Of a stretch of DNA of 64,000 nucleotides, positions 1 through 9,245 are shown one piece after another (position 1 is the first letter of the stretch; each line of letters opens with the position of its first letter). The translations under genes and the position numbers were made by a program. Origin of the DNA: CAWCCP01 sp963701245. GTDB lineage: Bacteria; Patescibacteriota; Saccharimonadia; Saccharimonadales; UBA4665. The notes beneath the pieces are model-generated. The model searched no databases. It saw only the letters and a list, made by a program, of their open reading frames with translations, and was not told the DNA's origin. The stretch lies in the NCBI GenBank assembly GCA_963701245.1, contig OY969576.1, positions 620,001-684,000 on the forward strand, written 5' to 3'.

Positions 1-1
1 A

Positions 2-46
2 ACACACGACACTATTTACAGTCTACTGAAAGAGGAAATCATATGA
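2..46 (+). CDS. C-terminal end of an upstream gene (partial)
   Basis: Frame 2 is open from the window edge for 14 codons, ends with TGA at 44-46 and overlaps the aroE start as ATGA. This arrangement is typical of translationally coupled genes in one operon. The visible tail (ending LLKEEII) is too short to identify. Given the neighbours it may be another shikimate-pathway gene (aroA, aroB, aroK or a dehydroquinase), which is inference only. Confidence 0.35.
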   Translation, partial: THDTIYSLLKEEII

Positions 47-896
47 ACGATGAAAATCCCCCAATAAAACATACTTGTATGGTGATAGGAACTAGCGTGT
101 CAAAGTCTCTTTCCCCTCAGATGCATTCGTATGCATATAAACACTTAGGGCTTGAAAAGAAATACTCCTATGTAGCCCAAAATGTTACAGAAACGCAACT
201 GCCCGACTTTATTGTAGCCCTTAAGTCACATAACATGAGAGGTGTGAGCGTCACATCACCTCATAAGGTCTCCATCGCTAATTACCTGGATAAGATCGAC
301 CAAACGGCAATTCGGATTGGTGCTGTAAATACAGTTGTTAATACCAACGGGGTATTGACTGGCTATAATTCCGATTGGATTGGTATTGTAGCCCCATTGG
401 AAAAAAAGTTGATTTAAACAATATAAAAGTTGCTGTTATAGGCGCTGGAGGGGCTGCGCAGGCAGCTGTATATGGGCTTACCAGAAAAAAAGCAAAAGTA
501 ACGTTGTTTAACAGGACTCTACAAACTGCACAAAAAACGGCGAAAAAGTTTGGTATACCCTATACCACTTTGGAGAATATTAATCAGATTATGAATTACG
601 ACATAATTATAAATACAATACCAAAAATTCAAGACGAGAAAGTTCAGCCGGCTGAATCAATTGCAAAATACCTTCGCTCGGATCAAATATTATTCGATAT
701 TACGTATGGGCCAAATCAAACCGAACTACCTCGACTCGCGAAAGACAAAGGTTTACAAATTATAAATGGGTTAGAGATGCTTGCCTATCAAGGGCAACAA
801 CAATTCAAATTATTCACCGGTTTTGATGTATCAGTAGAAATACTGTTTGAAGCGCTATCTTTAAAAGAGAAAGGAACGTACAACTATGCCAGGTAA
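43..896 (+). CDS. aroE: Shikimate dehydrogenase AroE, interrupted by one frameshift
   Basis: Reduces 3-dehydroshikimate to shikimate with NADPH in the cytosol. The N-terminal substrate domain shows SKSLSP (residues 20-25), the catalytic Lys in VTSPHK (K75) and Asp in YNSDW (D111). The C-terminal part carries the NADP motif GAGGAAQA. The reading frame breaks in an A7 run at 401-407: frame 1 ends at TAA 415-417, and the correct continuation (KKVDLNNIKVAVIG) lies in the -1 frame. One missing A would restore a normal protein of about 284 residues. The start at 43 follows an AGAGGA Shine-Dalgarno. The gene overlaps aroC by 11 bases. The break is most likely a sequencing undercall; see the finding on the slippery heptamer. 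Confidence 0.9.
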
Positions 897-1977
897 TTCT
901 TTTGGACAATTATTCCGTATTACCACGTTCGGGGAATCTCACGGAGGTGCTGTAGGAGTGGTAGTGGATGGTTGCCCTCCTGGACTACGATTAAGCGAAC
1001 AAGACATCCAGAAAGAACTTGATAGAAGAAAGCCCGGACAAAGCAAAATAACCACTCCAAGAAAAGAACAAGACGAAATCCATATACTCTCTGGGTTGTT
1101 TGAGGGACAGACCACTGGCACGCCAATTCTCTTAATTGCCTATAACGAAGATACCAGAAGTCAGGATTATCAGGAATTAAAGAATCTATTTCGCCCGGGC
1201 CATGCAGATTACACCTACCTTATGAAGTACGGTATAAGAGATTGGAGGGGTAGCGGTCGAGCATCTGCCAGAGAAACACTGGCACGAGTTGCTGCTGGAA
1301 CTATTGCTCAGAAATACCTTAAAGAAATTTTGGGTATCGAGTTTCTTAGCTATGTAGAGCAAGTAGGATCAATCAAAACCAGTGTTGCAATGGATAGTGT
1401 GACGAAGGATTCTATAGATTCAAATATCGTACGTTGTCCTGACCCAAAAACAGCCAAAAAAATGATACAACTCATAGAAGAAGTAAAAAAAGATGGTGAT
1501 TCCATAGGTGGCATAGTCAAGGGTATCATCAGGGGCTTGCCGGCTGGCATTGGCGACCCCGTATTTGATAAATTACCTGCTGAACTCGCGAAAGCAATGT
1601 TAAGTATTAATGCGACAAAAGGCTTTGAAATTGGATCAGGATTTGCTGGCAGCGAGTTAAGAGGCAGTCAGCATAACGATGATTTTGTAATTGATGAAAA
1701 TAATACTATTGGAACAAAAACGAACAATGCCGGTGGAGTGCTGGGCGGTATATCAAATGGAGATACCGTATACTTCCGTGTAGCTATTAAACCTGTTTCT
1801 ACGATCAGTAAACTGCAAAACACCGTCTCGGTTGACCATCAAGCCGTCACTGTCCAAGCACAGGGACGACATGATCCGTGTGTTTTGCCACGTGCAGTAC
1901 CTATTGTTGACGCAATGGCGGCTATTGTTGTCCTGGATCTTTACCTAAGACATAAGGCACAGAATATATCGTTATGA
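886..1977 (+). CDS. aroC: Chorismate synthase
   Basis: Converts 5-enolpyruvylshikimate-3-phosphate to chorismate, the branch point for Trp, Tyr and Phe, using reduced FMN. It is full length (363 residues, as usual for the family) and has the family signatures GESHGGAVG near the N terminus, RPGHADYTY, GSGRASARET and RHDPCVLPRAVPI near the C terminus. The start overlaps the aroE stop. The stop TGA at 1975-1977 overlaps the ATG of the chorismate mutase as ATGA, so the genes are translationally coupled. There is no sign of damage. Confidence 0.97.
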   Translation: MPGNSFGQLFRITTFGESHGGAVGVVVDGCPPGLRLSEQDIQKELDRRKPGQSKITTPRKEQDEIHILSGLFEGQTTGTPILLIAYNEDTRSQDYQELKNLFRPGHADYTYLMKYGIRDWRGSGRASARETLARVAAGTIAQKYLKEILGIEFLSYVEQVGSIKTSVAMDSVTKDSIDSNIVRCPDPKTAKKMIQLIEEVKKDGDSIGGIVKGIIRGLPAGIGDPVFDKLPAELAKAMLSINATKGFEIGSGFAGSELRGSQHNDDFVIDENNTIGTKTNNAGGVLGGISNGDTVYFRVAIKPVSTISKLQNTVSVDHQAVTVQAQGRHDPCVLPRAVPIVDAMAAIVVLDLYLRHKAQNISL

Positions 1978-2255
1978 GTACCCAGCACAGCTCCTTACAA
2001 AATTGGCGCAAGCAAATTGATGGCATTGATACTGAAATAATACGTTTAATAGGGCGTCGCATGGATAAGGTCCAATCGATTGGGGCATATAAAAAAATTA
2101 ATAATCTAACTCCCTTGAATGAGAAACGTAAGGAGGCTGTATTAAAAAAATGGTTGCGTGAGGGCGCTAAACATGAGCTGAGTGAAAAGTTTATCACCAC
2201 TCTTTTTTGCGTAGTGCACTCCTATTCAATAGACGTTGAATCCGATGAAAAGTAA
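1974..2255 (+). CDS. Chorismate mutase, AroQ class, monofunctional
   Basis: Rearranges chorismate to prephenate, the first step toward Tyr and Phe. It is a 93-residue all-helical protein with the AroQ pattern: an N-terminal helix LQNWRKQIDGIDTEIIRLI with the active-site Arg, then RRMDKVQSIGAYK, then a helix beginning PLNEKRKEAVL. It is free-standing rather than fused to PheA or TyrA as in enterobacteria; here the fusion is between TyrA and PheA two genes downstream. Its end overlaps the start of the aminotransferase. Confidence 0.88.
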   Translation: MSTQHSSLQNWRKQIDGIDTEIIRLIGRRMDKVQSIGAYKKINNLTPLNEKRKEAVLKKWLREGAKHELSEKFITTLFCVVHSYSIDVESDEK

Positions 2256-3405
2256 ACACTCACCCCCAGTTGCCTCTAGAAATTCGCTTTTTGAAGAGTA
2301 TTACTTTTCCCAAATTACAAATGAAATAAAAAATGCTGAGGCAAAGAATAAGAAGCCAGTGCTAAATCTCAGTATTGGAGAACCCGATATCGTACCAAGT
2401 CCTATATATTTAAAAGAGTTTAAAAAAATCGTATCTAACCCGGAATTCTATCGCTACCCGGGTTATACAGCAATACAGGATTTTAGTACTGCGCTTATTG
2501 ACTGGTACCAACACCGCTTTCACGTAGCGCTTCAGGTAGATGAATTGCTACCTCTAAACGGTGCCAAAGATGGTATAGCACACATCCCACTCGCATTATT
2601 CGATGAAGGTGACTCAATATTAGTACCAAGTCCTGGTTATCCGGGTTTCAGAGTTCCTGCAAATATGCTTGGGGTAAAGACTGTTGAGTATCATCTAAAA
2701 GAGCCTAACGATTTTAAAATTGATTACAACGAGCTTTTTAAATTAGTAACCCCTTCAATGAAGTATATATGGGTAAATTTTCCCTCAAATCCAACGGGAC
2801 AAGTTGCTACAACTATAGATTTAGAGACCCTACTCGAATTTGCCGATAAACACAATCTTTATATTTTGTATGATAATGCCTACTCAGAAGTAACTTTTAA
2901 CGATTTTACTGCGCCTAGTATTTTGTCTATACACAATGCTAAGGAGCGATGCGTTGAAATAGGTTCGTTCTCTAAAACGTATTCATTCGCAGGATTAAGA
3001 ATGGGCTGGATTGCAGGAAATACACAGATACTGAAATCTCTTAAAAAAACAAAGTCTCAGTTAGATTCCGGTGTTTCTATTATTTTACAAAAATTGGGTG
3101 CCTATGTTTTGACTAATCAAGATTTGGTTTGGCATAACGAGGTGATAAATACCTACCAGCAGAGACGAGATCTGTTGGGTAGCAAACTTCAAGCATATGG
3201 ACTTCAGTTTAGCTTGCCACAAGGCGGCTTATACATCTGGGCGAAAATTCCGGATCGGGAAATAAGTGACACATCTTTTTGCCGGAAAATGTTGGAGCAA
3301 CACAATGTATTATTTACCCCGGGGTCGTTATATGGATCTGGCAATGAGCGTTTTATACGGGCAAGTATAGGGTCTAATCTAGATATGGTTGATGAGTACC
3401 TATAA
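2245..3405 (+). CDS. Class I PLP-dependent aminotransferase (probable aromatic/aspartate type)
   Basis: Fold-type I aminotransferase of 386 residues from the ATG at 2245; a TTG at 2236 is possible but less convincing. The PLP lysine lies in SFSKTYSFAGLRMGW (about K244). NFPSNPTGQ and the active-site Asp/Tyr in YDNAYSEV are clear, and the substrate-carboxylate Arg is expected in ERFIRASIG. Position between chorismate mutase and the TyrA-PheA fusion suggests it transaminates 4-hydroxyphenylpyruvate and phenylpyruvate (or prephenate to arogenate). The subfamily also contains LL-diaminopimelate and aspartate aminotransferases, so the substrate is inferred from context. Confidence 0.85.
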   Translation: MKSKHSPPVASRNSLFEEYYFSQITNEIKNAEAKNKKPVLNLSIGEPDIVPSPIYLKEFKKIVSNPEFYRYPGYTAIQDFSTALIDWYQHRFHVALQVDELLPLNGAKDGIAHIPLALFDEGDSILVPSPGYPGFRVPANMLGVKTVEYHLKEPNDFKIDYNELFKLVTPSMKYIWVNFPSNPTGQVATTIDLETLLEFADKHNLYILYDNAYSEVTFNDFTAPSILSIHNAKERCVEIGSFSKTYSFAGLRMGWIAGNTQILKSLKKTKSQLDSGVSIILQKLGAYVLTNQDLVWHNEVINTYQQRRDLLGSKLQAYGLQFSLPQGGLYIWAKIPDREISDTSFCRKMLEQHNVLFTPGSLYGSGNERFIRASIGSNLDMVDEYL

Positions 3406-4737
3406 ATGAGACAGTTAACAATAATTGGCTTCGGTAGATTTGGCCAAACGCTCTATAGTCTATTGTCTCGTGAATTTCAAATAACGGTTTATCAGCGGAC
3501 ATTAAACAAAGAGGTGCAATCGAAATACTCGAAAGTACTTATAACTAATGACTTAGAAGTTGCTTATCAACCTGAGACTATTCTATTTGCTGTACCCATT
3601 TCGGAATTTGAAAATGTAGTAAAGACGCATAGAAAGTACTTTCGTAAAAATCATGTTTTAATTGACGTACTATCGGTCAAGCTTCTACCAGCTAAGGTTT
3701 TCAGGAATAATATAAGCAGTAAGGATGGCCCTCAAGCTATCCTTACCCATCCTATGTTTGGGCCCGATAGTAGTACTCATGGTTTTAACGAACTTCCTAT
3801 TGTAATGAATAATTTCAATGCCTCAAGTGCTACCTATAGAATGTGGACGGACAATTTTACTAAATTGGGTCTTCGAGTTATTGAAATGACCCCCGCAGAA
3901 CATGATAAAGCTGTTGCCAACTCCCAAGGACTCACACATTTTATAGGAAGGCTTTTAGAACAATATAATCTTGAGACAAGTTTAATAGACACTTTTGGAA
4001 CAAAAAAGCTATTAGATATAGAAAATCAGGTAACTAATGATACTTGGCAATTATTTAATGATTTACAGCATTATAATCCTTACACAAGAGCAATGCGCTT
4101 AAAATTAGGTCAATCTTACGACGTGATATACAACAAATTATTGCCGGATATTATAAACCCTCCTATTCTAACTATAGGAATTCAAGGCGGAAAAGGCAGC
4201 TTTAATGAGGAAGCAATCTCATATTGGGGAAAACGAAATAATACCATTAAAGTTCGCATTAAGTATCTTTTCACTACTGATAAGGTATTAGCAGCACTGC
4301 ATTCTGGTGATATTGATATGGGATTATTTGCTATTCATAATTCCGTAGGCGGTATTGTAGATGAAAGTGTGACGGCGATGTCTAAATATAAATTTTCTAT
4401 AGAAGAAGAATTCGCGATAAAAATTTCCCATGCGCTACTACTTCGTAAAGATGCGTCTTTACACGATATAACCGAAGTCATGGCGCATCCGCAAGTCTTT
4501 GCCCAATGTAAAGATACATTGAAACAAAAATATCCTAAACTGCGTTTAATTTCTGGTGAAGGCAATATGATAGATCATGCAAATGTAGCAAAACAGCTGG
4601 GAGCCAACAAAATACCAAAGAATATTGCAACAATGGGTAGTAAAATTCTCGCAGATTTATATAATTTAAGAGTTGTGGAAGATAACTTACAAGATTCTAA
4701 AGAAAATTATACTAGTTTCTTATTGGTGAAAAGGTAG
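3406..4737 (+). CDS. tyrA-pheA: Bifunctional prephenate dehydrogenase-prephenate dehydratase (TyrA-PheA fusion)
   Basis: Residues 1 to about 245 are a TyrA-type dehydrogenase: NAD-binding GFGRFG at residues 8-13, the HPMFGPD motif near 115, and a helical dimerisation region. Residues from about 254 to 443 are a prephenate dehydratase: GIQGGKGSFNEEA, AIHNSVGG in place of the usual P-I-E-N-S, AHPQVFAQC, and the catalytic NYTSF (usual form N-x-T-R-F) at the very C terminus. The protein stops just after that motif, so the ACT domain that normally gives Phe feedback is absent. One polypeptide would therefore send prephenate to both 4-hydroxyphenylpyruvate and phenylpyruvate. Its ATG directly follows the aminotransferase stop (TAAATG). 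Confidence 0.88.
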   Translation: MRQLTIIGFGRFGQTLYSLLSREFQITVYQRTLNKEVQSKYSKVLITNDLEVAYQPETILFAVPISEFENVVKTHRKYFRKNHVLIDVLSVKLLPAKVFRNNISSKDGPQAILTHPMFGPDSSTHGFNELPIVMNNFNASSATYRMWTDNFTKLGLRVIEMTPAEHDKAVANSQGLTHFIGRLLEQYNLETSLIDTFGTKKLLDIENQVTNDTWQLFNDLQHYNPYTRAMRLKLGQSYDVIYNKLLPDIINPPILTIGIQGGKGSFNEEAISYWGKRNNTIKVRIKYLFTTDKVLAALHSGDIDMGLFAIHNSVGGIVDESVTAMSKYKFSIEEEFAIKISHALLLRKDASLHDITEVMAHPQVFAQCKDTLKQKYPKLRLISGEGNMIDHANVAKQLGANKIPKNIATMGSKILADLYNLRVVEDNLQDSKENYTSFLLVKR

Positions 4738-4745
4738 AAAATACT

Positions 4746-6761
4746 ATGGCTAATGTGGATATAGATGAATTAAGTATTAACACTATAAGATTGCTCTCTG
4801 CTGATGCTGTGCAGAAAGCTAATTCGGGTCATCCTGGTTTACCTATGGGTGCCGCAGCTTTTAGTTATGCCCTTTGGATGAATCACCTTCGATTTAATCC
4901 AGTGGATCCAAATTGGCTGAATCGGGATCGATTCGTTCTTTCTGCAGGCCATGGCTCTATGCTGCTATATAGTTTGCTGCATTTAACTGGATACGAATTA
5001 CCATTAGATGAGATTAAAAAATTTAGACAATGGAAGAGTTTGACGCCCGGACACCCAGAGCACGGATTGACCCCTGGCGTCGAAACTACCACTGGACCAC
5101 TCGGCCAAGGCTTCGCTAATGCTATAGGCATGGCACTCGCCGAAAGATTTTTAGCTACTCGTTACAATAAACCGGCTTTCCCTCTTTTTGATTATCATAT
5201 TTATGCGCTCGTATCTGATGGCGACATGATGGAAGGCATCACCTCGGAAGCCGCTTCCTATGCTGGGAGTCTGCAATTAGGGAAATTGATTTATATGTAT
5301 GACAGCAATGGCATTTCGATAGAAGGTTCAACAAAATTAACTTTTTGCGAAAATACAATTGATCGATTTAAAGCATATGGATGGCATACACAACTCGTCA
5401 ATGATGGAAATAGCGTTTCTGAAGTCAATTCGGCAATAACAAAGGCCAAGATTGATCCGAGGCCTTCACTTATTGTTTTGAAAACGCATATTGGTTTTGG
5501 AAGCCCGAATAAGCAAGATACGTCATCAGCACATGGTTCACCAATAGGTGAAGACGAACTTATCGAGACAAAACGGGCATTAGGATGGCCAGTAGATAAA
5601 ACGTTTTATATTCCACCTGAAGTTAAAGAACACATGGCAAAACCGTCCGTTCACGGCAAAATTTTAGAACAAAATTGGATTACATTATTGGCAGAATATA
5701 AATCAATATATCCTGATTTACACAATGAAATCCAGCTTATGCTTAATGATAAGCAATCAATACACTATAAAGTACCACTTGATTCAATTGCTCTGCCTAG
5801 CGAGGACTCGGCTACCCGAGAAATATCCGGCATAGTAATGAACGCTTTAGCTGAAAATATTCCGCTGTTTGTAGGTGGTTCAGCAGATCTCGCACCTTCG
5901 AACAACACACACCTCAAAAACTTTGGCGAGATAATACCCGAAACCAACGACCCCAATGGTCGAAATCTTCACTTCGGAATACGCGAACATGCTATGGGCG
6001 GAATATTAAATGGTCTCGCGTTATCTGATGGCGTAGTTCCCTTTGGTGGCACTTTTCTCTGTTTCTCAGATTACATGAAAGCACCTATACGACTAGCGGC
6101 AATCATGAAACTCGGAGTAATTTATGTGTTTACGCATGACTCAATTGGTCAAGGTGAAGATGGTACAACGCATCAGCCCATCGAACATCTTGCTGCATTA
6201 CGAGCGATGCCTGGCATAACCGTTATTCGTCCTGCGGATGGTGCAGAAACAGTTGGAGCATGGGATTATGCTATCCAAAATAGGCTACAGCCAACTGCAC
6301 TTGTTCTCACACGCCAAAAAGTTCCCAATTTGCACAGCCAGAATGCCACAATCGAAAAAAACGTTGCAAAAGGAGGCTATATACTCAAAGACAGCGAGCA
6401 GAAACCTACTTTAATTCTCCTTGCTACAGGATCAGAAGTTCAACTAGCACTAAAGGCCAGTGATGAATTGACACAAAAAGGCCTACACGTAAGAGTCGTA
6501 AGTATGCCGTCAATGGAGTTGTTCGAGCAACAATCCGCAGAATATCAGGTAACTATTTTACCTAACGATGTCAACAATCGTATAAGCATAGAAGCCGCGT
6601 CTACGTTTGGTTGGCAGAAATTTGTTGGTTCAAAAGGTACATGTATAGGTATCGATCACTTTGGCTCTTCGGCACCAGGCAAGATATTACTTGAAGAGTA
6701 TGGTTTTACCGTGGGGAAAATTATTGAAGCTGCGAGTAACCTTATGGAACGAGACAAATGA
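4746..6761 (+). CDS. tkt: Transketolase
   Basis: ThDP-dependent transfer of two-carbon units in the non-oxidative pentose phosphate pathway. At 671 residues it is full length. The ThDP/Mg motif is VSDGDMMEG followed by YMYDSNGISIEG; HPGLPMGAA near the N terminus, GQGEDGTTHQP in the Pyr domain and the C-terminal domain are all present. Because it sits in an aromatic operon with transaldolase, the likely job is to make erythrose-4-phosphate for DAHP synthase as well as ribose-5-phosphate. The ATG of transaldolase overlaps its stop as ATGA. Confidence 0.96.
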   Translation: MANVDIDELSINTIRLLSADAVQKANSGHPGLPMGAAAFSYALWMNHLRFNPVDPNWLNRDRFVLSAGHGSMLLYSLLHLTGYELPLDEIKKFRQWKSLTPGHPEHGLTPGVETTTGPLGQGFANAIGMALAERFLATRYNKPAFPLFDYHIYALVSDGDMMEGITSEAASYAGSLQLGKLIYMYDSNGISIEGSTKLTFCENTIDRFKAYGWHTQLVNDGNSVSEVNSAITKAKIDPRPSLIVLKTHIGFGSPNKQDTSSAHGSPIGEDELIETKRALGWPVDKTFYIPPEVKEHMAKPSVHGKILEQNWITLLAEYKSIYPDLHNEIQLMLNDKQSIHYKVPLDSIALPSEDSATREISGIVMNALAENIPLFVGGSADLAPSNNTHLKNFGEIIPETNDPNGRNLHFGIREHAMGGILNGLALSDGVVPFGGTFLCFSDYMKAPIRLAAIMKLGVIYVFTHDSIGQGEDGTTHQPIEHLAALRAMPGITVIRPADGAETVGAWDYAIQNRLQPTALVLTRQKVPNLHSQNATIEKNVAKGGYILKDSEQKPTLILLATGSEVQLALKASDELTQKGLHVRVVSMPSMELFEQQSAEYQVTILPNDVNNRISIEAASTFGWQKFVGSKGTCIGIDHFGSSAPGKILLEEYGFTVGKIIEAASNLMERDK

Positions 6762-7621
6762 AGGCCGAAAATAAAAAAACTAAAATATTTTTAGACAGCG
6801 GTGATCCTAATGAAACAAAGCAAATTCTTAGTGAGCTCGGCTATCTCGATGGACAAACTACCAACCCAACGTTGGTCGCCAAAAATCCAGATGTGGTCAG
6901 CAGATTCGCAAGCGGAAGAAAATTTACTGAAAAAGAAATATATAAAGAATATCGTCGAATAGTAGGTGAGATTTCTGCGCTCATACCAAATGGATCGGTA
7001 TCAATAGAAGTATATTCAAATCAAAATACTACGTCTGAAAAGATGTTTAATCAGGCGCTCGAGCTCTATGAGTGGATCCCTAACGCTCATATCAAGTACC
7101 CCATAACTGATCATGGTCTTAGAGCGGCCCATATAAGCACCACTCAAGGTATTAGAATCAACATGACGTTGTGTTTTAGCCAGCAACAAGCAGCGAGTGT
7201 ATATGCTGCTACTATAGGGACTAAAAGAGGGGAAGTGTTTATATCCCCTTTTATTGGCCGATTGGATGATATAGGTTTTAATGGTATGGATCTCATTTCC
7301 AATATCGTCAAAATGTATAAACATAGTGATGGACATGTCGAAGTGTTGGCAGCAAGTGTTAGAACTATCGAGCATTTTATGCTCTTACTAGCACTGGGAG
7401 CAGACATTATTACTGCTCCTTATGTAGTACTGAAACAGTGGGCCCAAAACGGACAACCAAGAGAAAGTTCGTTAGCGGAAATCAACTCATCAAAATTAAA
7501 AACTATAGCATATGAACAAATTGGATTGGATGAACCTTGGCAAAAATACCTTATACAGCATGACCTCACCACAAAAGGAATCGATAGATTCACTAGTGAT
7601 TGGGAAGCTTTATTGAAGTAA
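6758..7621 (+). CDS. tal: Transaldolase
   Basis: Class I aldolase moving a three-carbon unit between sedoheptulose-7-phosphate and glyceraldehyde-3-phosphate, giving erythrose-4-phosphate and fructose-6-phosphate. The protein has 287 residues. The N-terminal FLDSGDPNE and GQTTNPTL and the Schiff-base lysine in HIKYPIT (K113) are recognisable, and FISPFIGRLDD matches the F-V-G-R-x-x-D family signature. It is the last gene of the plus-strand operon. Its 3' end overlaps the 3' end of the convergent trpF by 29 bases, and I see no intrinsic terminator between them. Confidence 0.92.
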   Translation: MKAENKKTKIFLDSGDPNETKQILSELGYLDGQTTNPTLVAKNPDVVSRFASGRKFTEKEIYKEYRRIVGEISALIPNGSVSIEVYSNQNTTSEKMFNQALELYEWIPNAHIKYPITDHGLRAAHISTTQGIRINMTLCFSQQQAASVYAATIGTKRGEVFISPFIGRLDDIGFNGMDLISNIVKMYKHSDGHVEVLAASVRTIEHFMLLLALGADIITAPYVVLKQWAQNGQPRESSLAEINSSKLKTIAYEQIGLDEPWQKYLIQHDLTTKGIDRFTSDWEALLK

Positions 7622-8231
7622 CAACAGTTAATAAGGCATCCAGTTTTTTAACATCTAGGGCATTAGCTGTCCTGACGCCGCTAGCAATATCAATGCCGTA
7701 CGGCTGTACTGATTGTACTATTTGACCAACATTAGAACTATTGAGACCACCTGCTAGAAAAACAGGTTTTGGTTGCCGGTTTACTATTGCAGAAGCTAAG
7801 TCTTCTGCAATACGAGGTCCATTACCTTGATTTAGCCTATCTAAAATAATATAACTTGCTGGGTAGTCTTTAATGTACTCAAGAATAGCCTCAACGTTGT
7901 GATTAGGTGAAACATGAATAGCTCGCATTATTGGATAATTTAGAGAATGGGCATACTCGACTGATTCATCGCCATTCAATTGTACAAAGTCTGGATTAAG
8001 CAGCTCCAGTACGGATAGGACTGCGCTCAGTTTCTGATTTTTAAAAAGTAACCCTACTTTAATTGGGCTCTTTTTAATTTTCGACACAATTTGCATTGCC
8101 GTGTCTAGATCTATTACATGATTTGAAGTCGGTATAAAGTTTAGTCCAACAAAATCTACTTTTCTGGTAACTAGAATCTCTGCTTCTATAGCATTCATAA
8201 TGCCACAGATTTTCACAAATTTTTGTTTCAT
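7593..8231 (-). CDS. trpF: Phosphoribosylanthranilate isomerase
   Basis: Amadori rearrangement in Trp synthesis (PRA to CdRP). It is 212 residues, a (beta/alpha)8 barrel. It opens with KFVKICGIMNAIEA (family K-I-C-G), has VDFVGLNFIP, and ends with phosphate-binding AGGLNSSNV and GIDIASGVRT (family D-x-S-S-G-V-E; here ASGVR). It is the last gene of the minus-strand trp operon, and its ATG overlaps the trpD stop. Confidence 0.93.
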   Translation of the reverse strand: MKQKFVKICGIMNAIEAEILVTRKVDFVGLNFIPTSNHVIDLDTAMQIVSKIKKSPIKVGLLFKNQKLSAVLSVLELLNPDFVQLNGDESVEYAHSLNYPIMRAIHVSPNHNVEAILEYIKDYPASYIILDRLNQGNGPRIAEDLASAIVNRQPKPVFLAGGLNSSNVGQIVQSVQPYGIDIASGVRTANALDVKKLDALLTVVTSIKLPNH

Positions 8232-9241
8232 TGATAATTTTGCAAGAGTTTTAACTGCTCCATAGCTTTGCCAGTACTTACTTGGTGCTTTGCTAGCGAA
8301 ACGCTTTCAGTTATCGACTTGGACTTGCCAGATACATAAAGCGCAATCCCGCTATTGAATATAACCGCTCTCTGCGCAGAAGTATACCGCATAGATGGTT
8401 TGAAGCATGATTCGATAATATGGGCGTTTAAGTGCGCATCACCTCCCGCTAATTCAATAACGTCGGCGCTCGCTAAGCCATAATCTTGAGCGTTTAGTTT
8501 ATAATTTACTATCGATCTGCCTCTCACTTCATAAATATTCGTATCGCCTGATAGACTTGCTTCATCTAGGCCATTCTCACTGTTCAACACAATAGCATGA
8601 TCGATGCTCTGCTTTGCCAATACTTGCGCCATAAGTAAGCTATTCTCTTCATTGTATGTTCCTATTACTTGATACTTTACGTGAGCAGGACTAATAAGCG
8701 GCCCTAGCAAATTAAATATAGTTGGAAAACCAATTTGCTTTCTAATCGTTGAGAACCTTTTTAGTTTTGGATGATATTCAGGTGCCAATAGAAAGGCAAA
8801 GTTATTTTGTTTCAATGATTTCTCTGCCTGTTTAGGATCTAAGTGTATTGGAATATCCAGCGCTTCAAGAACATCTGCACTGCCACATAATGAGGTTGCT
8901 GCACGGTTTCCGTGTTTTGCGACGGGTACCCCGGTTGAGGAGACTACTATAGCAGATGCAGTAGAAATATTGAACGTTCCAGATTTATCACCTCCCGTAC
9001 CACAAGTATCCATAGATCGTGTTGGCGCTTTCACAGATATCATGTGCTTTCGCATAGCCTTTACATAGCCCACGACTTCATCTACGGTCGATTGTTTTTT
9101 ACTAAGAGCAGTTAGGAACTTTTTGATCCGCATTTCGGATATTGAGTCAGTCTCTATGATCTCACTCAGGAGACCAAAAGCTTCAGAAGAGTCTAACGAC
9201 TTACCATTTTCAATACGACTTAATAAAGTAGTAAAATCCAT
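8228..9241 (-). CDS. trpD: Anthranilate phosphoribosyltransferase
   Basis: Transfers phosphoribosyl from PRPP to anthranilate. It has 337 residues, normal for the family. The PRPP-binding GTGGDKSGTFNIST and the following KHGNRAATSLCGSADVLEAL are canonical, and GLDEASLSGDT is in the C-terminal part. It is free-standing, not fused to the TrpG glutaminase as in enterobacteria. It starts 4 bases after the trpG stop and overlaps trpF. Confidence 0.95.
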   Translation of the reverse strand: MDFTTLLSRIENGKSLDSSEAFGLLSEIIETDSISEMRIKKFLTALSKKQSTVDEVVGYVKAMRKHMISVKAPTRSMDTCGTGGDKSGTFNISTASAIVVSSTGVPVAKHGNRAATSLCGSADVLEALDIPIHLDPKQAEKSLKQNNFAFLLAPEYHPKLKRFSTIRKQIGFPTIFNLLGPLISPAHVKYQVIGTYNEENSLLMAQVLAKQSIDHAIVLNSENGLDEASLSGDTNIYEVRGRSIVNYKLNAQDYGLASADVIELAGGDAHLNAHIIESCFKPSMRYTSAQRAVIFNSGIALYVSGKSKSITESVSLAKHQVSTGKAMEQLKLLQNYQ

Positions 9242-9245
9242 ATCC

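Noticed and set aside
4705..4720. Second TrpR box near ACTAGT in the tyrA-pheA gene
   Set aside because: Only one half-site is present; the inverted partner at 4-base spacing is missing and it lies inside coding sequence.
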